This document shows positions 25,894 through 34,534 of a DNA stretch of 64,000 nt, piece by piece. The translations under genes and the position numbers were made by a program. A model generated the notes under the pieces. It did no database searches, was not told the origin of the DNA, and saw nothing but the letters and a program-made list of their open reading frames with translations. The stretch comes from Streptomyces sp. NBS 14/10 (GTDB lineage: Bacteria; Actinomycetota; Actinomycetes; Streptomycetales; Streptomycetaceae). Numbering within the stretch: position 1 is the stretch's first letter; each line of letters opens with the position of its first letter. The stretch covers positions 62,001-126,000 of the forward strand of contig NZ_NCSM01000009.1 of NCBI RefSeq assembly GCF_002224125.1. Direction: 5' to 3'.

Positions 25894-27860
25894 TGCCCGA
25901 CCTCGGTGACGCGGCACGGGGCCGCCTGCTCTTCGGCGGGGACTACAACCCCGAGCAGTGGCCCGAGGAGACCTGGCACGAGGACGTCCGGCTGATGAAG
26001 GCGGCCGGAGTCAACTCGGTCACCCTCGGCGTCTTCTCCTGGTCGACGCTGGAACCGGAGCCCGGTGCCCGGGAGTTCGGCTGGCTGGACACGCTGATGG
26101 ACCTGATGCACGAGAGCGGTATCGGCGTCGTCCTGGCCACTCCCACCTCCTCGCCCCCGCCCTGGATGGGCCGGCTGCACCCCGACACCCTGCCCGTCAC
26201 CGAGGACGGCCGCACCGAGTGGTGGGGCGGCCGGCAGCACTTCTCGCACTCCAGCGCCACCTACCGGCGCTACGCCGCCGCCATCACCGAGGACCTCGCC
26301 GCCCGCTACGGCGGCCACCCCGCCCTCACCATGTGGCACATCAACAACGAGTACTGCACCTTCGACTACGGCGACCAGGCCGCGGCCGCCTTCCGCCGCT
26401 GGCTGCGCGAGAAGTACGGCACCCCCGACGCCCTCAACGAGGCCTGGGGCACCGCCTTCTGGAGCCAGGGCTACGACACCTGGGACGGCATCCTGCCGCC
26501 CCGCCTGCCCCACTACATGCGCAACCCCACCCAGGTGCTGGACTTCCGGCGCTTCACCTCCGACATGCTCCTGGAGTGCTACCTCGCCGAGCGCGACATC
26601 GTCCGCCGCCACACCCCGCACCTGCCGGTCACCAGCAACTTCATGCCGCTGTGGGTCGGCCAGGACGCCTGGCGCTGGTCGCAGGAGGAGGATGTCGTCT
26701 CCGTCGACATCTACCCCGACCCGCGCGACCCGCTGGGCGCCCAGAGCGGCGCCCTCGTCCAGGACATGACCCGCTCCCAGGCACGCGGGCCGTGGATGCT
26801 CATGGAACAGGCGGCCGGGCCCGTCAACTGGCGGGGCGTGAACCACCCCAAGCCACGCGGCCTCAACCGGCTCTGGTCCCTCCAGGCCGTGGCCCGGGGC
26901 GCCGACGCCGTCTGCTACTTCCAGTGGCGGCAGTCCCGGCAGGGCGCGGAGAAGTTCCACTCCGGCATGGTCAGCCATGCCGGGGAGGAGGGCCGGACCT
27001 ATCAGGAGGTCAAGCAGCTCGGCGCGGACCTCGCGCGGATCGCCCAGGACGTCTCGGGCCGGCACGGCACCGCCGACATCGCTGTCCTGCACGACTGGAA
27101 CTCCTGGTGGGCCGGCGCCCAGGACGGCCGGCTGTCCACCCAGGCGGACTACCCGGACATCCTGCGCGCCTGGCACCGAGCCCTCTGGCAGGCCCACCTC
27201 ACCACCGACTTCGCCCACCCCGAGCACGACCTGACGCCGTACCCGGTGGTCGTGGTGCCGCAGCTGTACGCGCTCACCGACGCGGCGATCGACAACCTCC
27301 TCGGCTACGTCCGCGGTGGCGGCACCCTCGTGTGCGGCTTCCAGACCGGCGTCGCCGACGAGGACGACCGGGTCCGCCCCGGCGGCATGGACGCCCGGCT
27401 GCGCGAGCTGTTCGGCATCCGCACCCTGCACGAGTGGTGGCCGCTGGACGCCGGGGAGACCGTCACCTGCGAGGGCTTCCGGGCGTCCCTGTGGTCCGAG
27501 GAGCTGGAGGCCGACGGCACCGCCGAGGAGAGCGTGCCGTACCAAGGCGGTGAACTCGACGGACTGCCCGCCGTCCTGCGCAAGGGCCGGGCCTGGTACC
27601 TCTCCACGCTCCCGGAGCCGGAGGCGCTGCGCGACCTGCTGGCCCGGATCGCCTCCGGCGCGGGCGTCCGGCCGGTGCTCGACGGCCTCCCCGAGCAGGT
27701 CGAGGCCGTACGCCGGGGCGAGGCGCTGTTCGTGCTCAACCACGGCCGGGAGCCGGTGACCGTGGAGGTGCCCGGCACCCACCACGACCTGCTGACCGGG
27801 GAGACCGTCACCGACCGGGTGACCCTCGGCCGCTACGGCGTGGCGGTGCTCCGGCCATGA
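25893..27860 (+). CDS. GH42 beta-galactosidase
   Basis: 655 residues from ATG 25893, overlapping the GH74 stop. The start LLFGGDYNPEQWPEETW is the GH42 signature. The acid/base is Glu153 in HINNEYCTF and the nucleophile Glu305 in LMEQAAG. A trimerisation domain and a small C-terminal beta domain follow. No signal peptide is present, so it acts in the cytoplasm on imported oligosaccharides, removing beta-galactose. Galactose on xyloglucan is beta-1,2-linked to xylose; GH42 enzymes are better known on beta-1,4 and beta-1,3 links, so this role is inferred from the operon. Its stop overlaps the GH95 start (ATGA). Confidence 0.93.
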   Translation: MPDLGDAARGRLLFGGDYNPEQWPEETWHEDVRLMKAAGVNSVTLGVFSWSTLEPEPGAREFGWLDTLMDLMHESGIGVVLATPTSSPPPWMGRLHPDTLPVTEDGRTEWWGGRQHFSHSSATYRRYAAAITEDLAARYGGHPALTMWHINNEYCTFDYGDQAAAAFRRWLREKYGTPDALNEAWGTAFWSQGYDTWDGILPPRLPHYMRNPTQVLDFRRFTSDMLLECYLAERDIVRRHTPHLPVTSNFMPLWVGQDAWRWSQEEDVVSVDIYPDPRDPLGAQSGALVQDMTRSQARGPWMLMEQAAGPVNWRGVNHPKPRGLNRLWSLQAVARGADAVCYFQWRQSRQGAEKFHSGMVSHAGEEGRTYQEVKQLGADLARIAQDVSGRHGTADIAVLHDWNSWWAGAQDGRLSTQADYPDILRAWHRALWQAHLTTDFAHPEHDLTPYPVVVVPQLYALTDAAIDNLLGYVRGGGTLVCGFQTGVADEDDRVRPGGMDARLRELFGIRTLHEWWPLDAGETVTCEGFRASLWSEELEADGTAEESVPYQGGELDGLPAVLRKGRAWYLSTLPEPEALRDLLARIASGAGVRPVLDGLPEQVEAVRRGEALFVLNHGREPVTVEVPGTHHDLLTGETVTDRVTLGRYGVAVLRP

Positions 27861-30061
27861 CCGCGATCAACGGGCCCGTCCACGGCACCTGGGAGCCGCA
27901 CCCGGCCGCCCGCTGGGAGGACGGCTTCCTGAGCGGCAACGGCCATCACGGGGCCCTTGTGTTCGGGGAACCGGACGCCGAGCGGGTCGTCGTCACGCAT
28001 CACACCCTGGTACGGCCGGGCGGCGACGGCGAGCACCGCCGGCCCCCTCGGCTCGCCGCCGATCTCCCCGCGCTCCAAGACCGCCTCCTGGCAGGCGACC
28101 GCACCGCCGCGGAGAGCTTCACCGACGGCCGTCCGATGCAGTGGGTACGGCCCTTCCACCCCGCCTTCCAGGTCCGTCTGGCCCGCCCCGTCGCCGGCTG
28201 CCACGGCTACCGCCGCGACGTCGACTTCACGACGGGCGTCGTACGGGCGACCTGCGGCGGCTGGAGAAGCCGGGTCTTCGTCTCCCGCGCCGACGACGTG
28301 ATCGTCCAGCACATCACGGCGCCCGGCCTGACCCTCGACATCTCCCTGGACCACCGCCTTCCCGGCGCCCCAGACCACCTGGCCGTCGGCCACGGAGCCG
28401 TCATCACCCCCGAGGGCGCCCTGCTGAGCCTGCGCGCCCGCTACCCCGACAGCGACCTCGCCTTCACCGGGGTCACCCTGGCCGTCGTCACCGGCGGCAC
28501 GACGACCCTCGCCCCGCCTCGCGCGCACGTCGAGGGCGCCCGGTCCGTCACTCTCCTCACCCGGGTCCGGCGGCACACCGGCGAACTCGACGTGACCGCG
28601 GAAGGCCGGGCCCTGCGCGACCTGCCGACGGCGTACGACGAGCTTCTCGAACGCCATGTCGCCCTTCACCGCACCGCCTACCAGCGAGTCACCCTGGACC
28701 TCGCCGCCGATGCCGCCGAACGGGAACTGCCCGGCTCGGAGTTGCTGAAGAGACCGCGCGAGGCCGCCCTGCTGGAGCGCCTCTTCGCGGCCGGCCGCTA
28801 CCACCTGCTGTCCGCCGGCGGCCTCTTCCCGCCGCGCCTGACCGGCCTGTGGACCGGCGACTGGAACACCGCTTGGTCAGGGGCGTTCACCAACGACGCC
28901 AACCTCAACCTCCAGACCGCCTCCGCCGCGGCCGCCGCCCTCCCCGAGGTCACCGAGGCCCACGCCGCGCTGATCCACCGTCAGCTCCCCGACTGGCGCG
29001 ACAACGCCCGCGCGGTGTTCGGCGCCCGGGGCGTGGTCGCCCCCGCACACACCGACGGCGAGTCTGGCCACTCGTACCACTTCAACCGCGAGTACCCCCT
29101 GCACCTGTGGACCGCGGGCGCCGACTGGCTGCTCAAGCCGCTCGTCGACCACGACGAGACCCACGGAACCCGCGACCCGCGCACCGCATCCGCCCTCGCC
29201 GAAGTCGCCCTGTTCTACGAGGACTTCCTCACCCGCACCGACGACGACGGCCGCCTCGTCGTCGTCCCCTCCTACTCACCCGAGAACCGCCCCGCAGGCG
29301 CGAGCTGGGGCACGATCAACGCCGCCATGGACCTCTCAGCGGCCCGCCACGCCCTGCTCACCGCGGCCGACTACCACCCGGGCACCCCGGAAGCCGACCG
29401 CTGGCAAGCTCTCGCCGAGCGGCTCCCGCCGCATCGGATCAACGAGGACGGCGCCCTCGCCGAATGGGCCTGGCCCGGCCTCGTGGACTCCTACGACCAC
29501 CGTCACCTCAGCCACCTCTACGGCGTCTGGCCGCTCGACGAGGTCACCCCCTACGACACCCCCGACCTCGCGGCCGCCGCCCACCGCGCCCTCGAACTGC
29601 GCGGTGCCGAGAACGACTCCGCGCACGGCCACCTCCACCACGCGCTCATCGCCGCCCGGCTCCGCGACGGCGAACGCGTCGCCCATGCCCTCGGCCAGGT
29701 CCTGGACGGCGACTTCTTCCACACCTCCCTGATGAGCGCCCACTACCCGAACCGCCACGTCTACAACGCGGACGCCGCGCACACCCTGCCCGCCGTACTG
29801 ATCGAGATGTTTCTCCAGTCGACCCCCCACCGACTGGCCCTCCTGCCCGCGCTGCCGCCCGCTCTCCCGGCGGGCCGACTCACGGGCGTGCGCACGCGAT
29901 TCGGCGCCGAGGCCGAACTGACCTGGGGGGCCGACGGGGCGACGGCGGTCCTGAGGCCGACTCGCACCGTCCGAATCGAAGTCAGAACTTCTTCCGGCGA
30001 CGCGGAGCTGATCGATCTCGTCGCCGGAGAGGACCACGTCCTCAGCATGGGGGCGTGGTAG
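27857..30061 (+). CDS. GH95 alpha-L-fucosidase
   Basis: 734 residues, somewhat shorter than many GH95 enzymes and without a signal peptide. The N-terminal beta domain contains GNGHHGALVFG. The barrel holds FTNDANLNLQTA with the activating asparagines, and GALAEWAWPG with the general-acid Glu536, followed by YDHRHLSHLYGVWP. GH95 enzymes hydrolyse alpha-1,2-fucose bonds by inversion. The fucosyl cap of plant xyloglucan side chain F is alpha-1,2-linked to galactose, so the position just after a GH42 gene is logical: fucose must go before galactose. It is translationally coupled to the GH42 gene. A different fucosidase family (GH29) is encoded at 42773. Confidence 0.92.
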   Translation: MTAINGPVHGTWEPHPAARWEDGFLSGNGHHGALVFGEPDAERVVVTHHTLVRPGGDGEHRRPPRLAADLPALQDRLLAGDRTAAESFTDGRPMQWVRPFHPAFQVRLARPVAGCHGYRRDVDFTTGVVRATCGGWRSRVFVSRADDVIVQHITAPGLTLDISLDHRLPGAPDHLAVGHGAVITPEGALLSLRARYPDSDLAFTGVTLAVVTGGTTTLAPPRAHVEGARSVTLLTRVRRHTGELDVTAEGRALRDLPTAYDELLERHVALHRTAYQRVTLDLAADAAERELPGSELLKRPREAALLERLFAAGRYHLLSAGGLFPPRLTGLWTGDWNTAWSGAFTNDANLNLQTASAAAAALPEVTEAHAALIHRQLPDWRDNARAVFGARGVVAPAHTDGESGHSYHFNREYPLHLWTAGADWLLKPLVDHDETHGTRDPRTASALAEVALFYEDFLTRTDDDGRLVVVPSYSPENRPAGASWGTINAAMDLSAARHALLTAADYHPGTPEADRWQALAERLPPHRINEDGALAEWAWPGLVDSYDHRHLSHLYGVWPLDEVTPYDTPDLAAAAHRALELRGAENDSAHGHLHHALIAARLRDGERVAHALGQVLDGDFFHTSLMSAHYPNRHVYNADAAHTLPAVLIEMFLQSTPHRLALLPALPPALPAGRLTGVRTRFGAEAELTWGADGATAVLRPTRTVRIEVRTSSGDAELIDLVAGEDHVLSMGAW

Positions 30062-30098
30062 CACCCCCACAATTCCCCCCACCCATGGAAGGGACACC

Positions 30099-30818
30099 AT
30101 GGTCAACAGCAGAACACGCAAGATCACCATGGCGGTGCTCGCGCCGGCGATGGCTCTCGGCGCCACCGTCGGCCTCGCCTCCGCCCCCGCTTCGGCCGCG
30201 GCAGTCTGGAACTCCTGCGACCAGTGGGGCAGCACCAGCCTCGACGGCTACAAGCTCTACAACAACATCTGGGGCTCCGGCGCGGGCAGCCAGTGCACCT
30301 GGGCCAACTCCGGTACCGGCTGGGGCGTGTGGGCCGACCATCCCAACACCGGCGGCATCAAGTCCTACCCCAACTCAACCAAAACGATCAACAAGACGAT
30401 CGACTCCCTCACCTGGCTCACCAGCGACTACAACGTCAGCGTCCCGTCGTCCGGCGCGTACAACACGTCGTACGACATCTGGGACACCGACCACCAGTAC
30501 GAGATCATGCTGTGGGTCAACCACAACGGAGCCGTAGGCCCGATCGGCACCTGGCAGGCCAACGTCACGCTCGGCGGCCACAACTGGGACGTCTACAAGG
30601 GCACCAACGGGTCGAACCAGGTGTTCTCGTTCCTGCGGACGTCCAACTCCAACGCCGGCACCGTGGACGCCAAGCCGATCCTCAACTGGATCGCGTACAC
30701 CAAGGGCTGGATGCCCGGCAACGAGACCATCGGCGACGTCCAGTTCGGCTATGAGATCACCTCGTCGTCCGGCGGACTCAACTTCACCACCAACAACCTG
30801 ACCGTCAGCGGCGGCTGA
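30099..30818 (+). CDS. GH12 endoglucanase/xyloglucanase
   Basis: 239 residues with a Sec signal peptide ending near ASAAAVWN. The jelly-roll family 12 fold is recognised from NNIWG, SYDIWDTD and YEIMLWVNHN. The nucleophile is Glu135 in that segment and the acid/base Glu219 in FGYEITSS. Family 12 enzymes cut beta-1,4-glucan, and several are specific for xyloglucan; placement in this operon favours that. A GAAGGGAC ribosome site precedes the ATG, 37 bases after the GH95 stop. A strong bidirectional hairpin ends the unit. No binding module is attached. Confidence 0.93.
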   Translation: MVNSRTRKITMAVLAPAMALGATVGLASAPASAAAVWNSCDQWGSTSLDGYKLYNNIWGSGAGSQCTWANSGTGWGVWADHPNTGGIKSYPNSTKTINKTIDSLTWLTSDYNVSVPSSGAYNTSYDIWDTDHQYEIMLWVNHNGAVGPIGTWQANVTLGGHNWDVYKGTNGSNQVFSFLRTSNSNAGTVDAKPILNWIAYTKGWMPGNETIGDVQFGYEITSSSGGLNFTTNNLTVSGG

Positions 30819-30827
30819 CCGGAATCA

Positions 30828-30876
30828 GGGCCGAGGTCGGTCCGCGCCCTTCCTCAGGCGCGGTCGACCTCGGCCC
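30828..30876. terminator. Bidirectional terminator after GH12
   Basis: GGGCCGAGGTCG and an inner CCGCGCC pair with GGCGCGG and CGACCTCGGCCC, giving a long, nearly perfect stem. It lies between the convergent GH12 and GH43 genes and could serve both. The rest of the gap up to 31020 shows no gene. Confidence 0.85.
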
Positions 30877-31020
30877 GCAGCGCGTTGTAGCGGCGCGTCT
30901 CCGGGTTGCGAGCTGGGAGCGGGACCGCGCGCCGTCCGCGCCGCCGGGGCCCGGTGGCGCCCTCGAGGCCGGCCGTGCGGGGCGGCGCGACAGATGGTCC
31001 GGAAGCGGGCGGGAGCCCGT

Positions 31021-32538
31021 TCAGGGTGTGAGCGGTTCGTAGTCGAACCAGTCGAAGTGGACGGTGCCTTCGGCGGCGTACATCCCGATGACCCGGCCCG
31101 TGAATCCGCCGGCCACTTCGGTCGACAGGTAGCGGCCGTCGAGCGTCGCCAGAGCGGTGGACGTGCCGTCCGCCTCCTCGATGCCGAAGGAGACGACGTC
31201 GGGGCCGGTGCGCGAGTCGTGCGGAGCCGGCGGTTCGGTGACCCTGACCCAGAGCACCACCACCACCCCGGTGGGCAGGGGATGGGAAGCCACGACGGTG
31301 CTCAGTGAGCCGACGCGCGCGATCACCCGGACGTCCGTGGCGGATGCCTCGATCTCGTAGTGATGCCGCTCGTCGAGGCGGACGGCGAGGCCGCCACGTC
31401 CCGACGCCGCGTCGACCAGGGTGCGTGCCCGGCACGTCAGGTGCTGCTGGCGGCGGCCGGCGAACACGACGTCCGGCTCGTCCAGCGAGCCGCCGCGAGC
31501 CCGCAGCGTCAGCCAGCCGGGGCGCTCCTTGGTGCTGTAGTGCTCGGCGGGGCGGTCCCGAAGGGAGATCCACTGCGGCCGCAGCTCGTTGACGTCGAAG
31601 TCGTCCCGTTGCTCCTCGACGGGCCCGGGGGAAAGCTGCCAGCCGGGCGCGGACGCCTCCAGCGACACCTCGCCGACGACCGGCCAGCCGTCCACCCAGG
31701 TCACGGGCGCCAGGAACGTTTCGCGGCCGAGCACGTGCCAGCCCGGGGTGCCGCCGCCCGGCCGGACGCCGAGCAGCACCATCCACCAGGAGCCGTCGGG
31801 GGCCTGTACGAGATCGGCGTGGCCGGTGTTCTGGATGGGGTGGTCGATGCCGCGGTGGGTGAGGATCGGGTTGTCCGGGCACGGCTCGAACGGGCCGCCC
31901 GGCGTGCGGCTGCGGGCGATCGACACGCCGTGGCCGCGCTCGGTGCCGCCTTCGGCGATGAGCAGGTACCAGTAGTCGCCGATCCGGTACAGATGCGGCG
32001 CCTCCGGGGCCTTGGCGCCGGGCCCGCCGGACCAGAGCCTGCGCGGTGCGCCGTACGTCTCGCCGGTGGACGGGTCGAGACGGACCTGCGCCACCCCGGC
32101 GACCGTGCACCAGCACGTGCCGTCCTCATCCCAGACCAGGTCGGGATCGATGCCGTGCACGCCCGGCGCCCAGATGGGATCGGACCAAGGGCCGGTGGGG
32201 TCGGTGGCCGTGACGATCAGATTGCCCCTGCCCTCGGCCACATTGGTGACGATCAGCCAGAAGCGGCCGTCGTGGTGGCGCAGGGTGGGGGCGTAGATGC
32301 CGCCTGAGGACGGCATGTCGGCCGGCAGAGACAACTGCTCCGGTCGGTCCAGGGCGTTGCCGATCTGTCGCCAGTGCACCAGGTCGCGGCTGTGGAAGAG
32401 GGGTACGCCGGGGAAGTACTCGAAACTGGAGCAGGCGAGGTAATAGTCGTCGCCGACCCGGCAGATGCTGGGGTCGGGGTGGAAGCCGGGAATCACGGGA
32501 TTGGCGAACGTGTTGTCCGCCTGGTGCTGGTGGGGCAC
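31021..32538 (-). CDS. GH43 beta-xylosidase/alpha-L-arabinofuranosidase
   Basis: 505 residues from GTG 32538, chosen because GAAAGGA lies eight bases upstream; an ATG 45 bases earlier gives a non-conserved leader. The five-bladed propeller of GH43 starts NPVIPGFHPDPSICRVGDDYY with the general-base Asp. It continues with HGIDPDLVWDEDG and the general-acid Glu in KAPEAPHLYR. A C-terminal beta-sandwich (about 320-505) ends GMYAAEGTVHFDWFDYEPL, typical of the arabinofuranosidase/xylosidase subfamilies. There is no signal peptide, so action is intracellular, probably on arabinosyl or xylosyl groups. It follows the GH5 terminator and seems to have its own promoter; no TCGAAGCGCTTCGA site was found there. 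Confidence 0.92.
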   Translation of the reverse strand: MPHQHQADNTFANPVIPGFHPDPSICRVGDDYYLACSSFEYFPGVPLFHSRDLVHWRQIGNALDRPEQLSLPADMPSSGGIYAPTLRHHDGRFWLIVTNVAEGRGNLIVTATDPTGPWSDPIWAPGVHGIDPDLVWDEDGTCWCTVAGVAQVRLDPSTGETYGAPRRLWSGGPGAKAPEAPHLYRIGDYWYLLIAEGGTERGHGVSIARSRTPGGPFEPCPDNPILTHRGIDHPIQNTGHADLVQAPDGSWWMVLLGVRPGGGTPGWHVLGRETFLAPVTWVDGWPVVGEVSLEASAPGWQLSPGPVEEQRDDFDVNELRPQWISLRDRPAEHYSTKERPGWLTLRARGGSLDEPDVVFAGRRQQHLTCRARTLVDAASGRGGLAVRLDERHHYEIEASATDVRVIARVGSLSTVVASHPLPTGVVVVLWVRVTEPPAPHDSRTGPDVVSFGIEEADGTSTALATLDGRYLSTEVAGGFTGRVIGMYAAEGTVHFDWFDYEPLTP

Positions 32539-32654
32539 CTGCTGTGTCCTTTCGTTGGGTGAGGCGTTGTGCCGGCAGCTCATGACGCGTCCGGCACGAT
32601 GGGGGCGATACGGAGAGCATGGCCCTGCCGAAGAGCTGAGCGGGCCGGGGAAGA

Positions 32655-32684
32655 GCCCCGGGTGCCGGGGTCGGCACCCGGGGC
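32655..32684 (-). terminator. Terminator after GH5 gene
   Basis: GCCCCGGGTGCC pairs with GGCACCCGGGGC around a six-base loop, ten bases beyond the GH5 stop on the minus strand. Confidence 0.8.
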
Positions 32685-32693
32685 GAGGGACCG

Positions 32694-34451
32694 TCAGCCG
32701 ACGGTGCCGGTCACCGAGGATCCGGACTTCGTCACGCGGTACGTCACGGTGGCTCCGCTCCAGAAGTGGAAGACCAGCGTCGCCTCCGTGTTGTCACGCA
32801 GTGAGTCGACGAACGCGGAGGTGAGGAGAAGACCGTTGCCCGGGTAGTCGGGAGAGAAGGCCTCGTTGAACTCCTGGTACCGAGTCCAGTCGGTCGGGCC
32901 GGCGTTGCTGCCGTCGGCGTACGTGGCCTCCATGGTGGCAAGCTGGTCACCGCGGAACTGGGTGGGGATGGTGAGACCGCTGGTGTCGCCGGTCGCGTTG
33001 GAGAGCACCGGCTTGTCATACGTGGTCACGAAGATCTTCCAGGGCAGCCCCCGGGAGAAACGGGCCTCGATCGTCGCGTTGATCCCGTAGGCGCGGTCGC
33101 CGGCGAGCCGGGTCAGCGCGGTGGCTGTGAGCGTGAGCTGGTTGCCGGAGACGGTGTAGTCCCGGCCCTGGACGAGCTTTTTGCCGCCCTGCCAAACGCC
33201 CCGGAACGAGGTGCCGTTCGGGTTCAGGGTGAGTGTCCTGGCGGTGATCGCACTCGACTTCGCCAGGAAGACACGGTCCGAGGAGGCGGTGCCCGAGCGG
33301 GTGGTCCAGCTCGACTTGATCTGGTTGATCAGCTCGGGATCACGCCACTGCAGCGTGGAGCGGTTCAGGAAGTTGTAGGCGTCCCACAGGGCCGTGGTCA
33401 CCCCTGAGATGCGGGCCTCGTAGCCCAGCATCTCGAAGTACTTCAGTGCCTCGCCCCGTTCGACACGTGGCGTGGGCTGGAAGTAGTCGGGGTACTTCAA
33501 CAGGCCGTACTCGCCCAGGTAGACGGGGATTCCCTTGGAGACAAGGGTGTCGCTGATCCGGGCGAAGTTGTCGGTCAGGTCCTTCTGCGCGGTTTCGTCG
33601 AACCGGGTGCCGCCGGCGATGTTCACGCTGAACGGGTACCAGCTGTAGTAGTGCACCGTGGCCACGAGGTTGCGGTCGTTCAGCGACTTCATCTGGCTGA
33701 CCAGGGCGTCCAGGAAGACCTGGCCGGAATTGGTGTGCAGGCTGGGCAGGACGAGCAGTCGGGTCGCGTTGTTGCCGCCGGACTGGCGCACCACGGTGTG
33801 GAACGCGGTGTTCAGTTCGTCGTTGTACTGGATGCCCTGGGCGTCGGTGGTGTTTTTGAACTGCGGCTCGTTGTTGCTCTCGAAGAGCAGGCTCTTCGGG
33901 GAGTCCTTGAACTTGGCGGCGATCTGGGTCCAGGTGGCCTTGAAACGGGCCAGGACGTTGTCGTGGTCGGTGGGCATGTCGGCGATCCACTGCCACGAGT
34001 CGTGATGCACGTTGATCACGACGTAGAGACCGTCGGCCAGCGCCCAGTCGACCACCTGCTTGACGCGGTTCATCCACGTCTCGTCGATCGTGTAGGGGGC
34101 GGTGGAGGACTGGTGGTCGGTCCAGGTGACGGGAATGCGGACACTGCGGAAGCCCTGGGACTTGATGGTGTCCAACAGGGCCTTGGTGGCCTTCGGGTTG
34201 CCCCAGGACGTCTCGTCGGGGATGGCGTCCAGGGTGTTGCCCAGGTTCCAGCTGGGCTGCATCGCGGCCACCGCGTCCATCGGGCCGGCGGCAGTCCGGG
34301 CCTTCCCTGTTGAGGACGCGTCCTTGTGGCCCGGTACGGCGAAGGCCGTGGCGCTGGTCAGCCCGATCGCGGCGACCAGCGCCAGGAAGAGGCTGAGCAC
34401 ACGGCCGGGGCCGCGACTGCGGCGGCCGGTGGGTCGTTGCGTTCCCTTCAT
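32694..34451 (-). CDS. GH5 endoglucanase/xyloglucanase with X2 and CBM46 modules
   Basis: 585 residues. A signal peptide (RVLSLFLALVAAIGLTSATAFA) is followed by a GH5 barrel at roughly 55-365 starting MQPSWNLGNTLDAIPDETSWGNP. The acid/base is Glu195 in SNNEPQF and the nucleophile Glu314 in YLGEYGL. Then come an immunoglobulin-like CBM_X2 domain (about 385-470) and a C-terminal CBM46 domain (about 480-580, with FNEAFSPDYPGNGLLLTSAFVDSL). In known subfamily 4 enzymes this GH5-X2-CBM46 layout lets CBM46 complete the cleft and favours xyloglucan and mixed-linkage glucan. The enzyme is secreted. It follows the GH36 gene on the same strand at an 83-base gap, so both may use the operator-controlled promoter at 36699-36747. 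Confidence 0.94.
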   Translation of the reverse strand: MKGTQRPTGRRSRGPGRVLSLFLALVAAIGLTSATAFAVPGHKDASSTGKARTAAGPMDAVAAMQPSWNLGNTLDAIPDETSWGNPKATKALLDTIKSQGFRSVRIPVTWTDHQSSTAPYTIDETWMNRVKQVVDWALADGLYVVINVHHDSWQWIADMPTDHDNVLARFKATWTQIAAKFKDSPKSLLFESNNEPQFKNTTDAQGIQYNDELNTAFHTVVRQSGGNNATRLLVLPSLHTNSGQVFLDALVSQMKSLNDRNLVATVHYYSWYPFSVNIAGGTRFDETAQKDLTDNFARISDTLVSKGIPVYLGEYGLLKYPDYFQPTPRVERGEALKYFEMLGYEARISGVTTALWDAYNFLNRSTLQWRDPELINQIKSSWTTRSGTASSDRVFLAKSSAITARTLTLNPNGTSFRGVWQGGKKLVQGRDYTVSGNQLTLTATALTRLAGDRAYGINATIEARFSRGLPWKIFVTTYDKPVLSNATGDTSGLTIPTQFRGDQLATMEATYADGSNAGPTDWTRYQEFNEAFSPDYPGNGLLLTSAFVDSLRDNTEATLVFHFWSGATVTYRVTKSGSSVTGTVG

Positions 34452-34534
34452 CTCTGCCCTTTCTCTGTTGGCAGGGCGGGGGTTCCGCCCGTGGGGGATG
34501 AAGCGGCAGATGGCCACCGGAGGGGCCCGTCGTC

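Noticed and set aside
24216..27860. GH42 beginning far upstream inside GH74
   Set aside because: The open frame extends 1.7 kb upstream but only the part from ATG 25893 shows family similarity; that start also overlaps the GH74 stop in the usual coupled way.
28141..30537. A 798-codon open frame overlapping GH95 and GH12
   Set aside because: It is dominated by Arg and Pro with no motif and lies out of frame with two recognisable enzymes.
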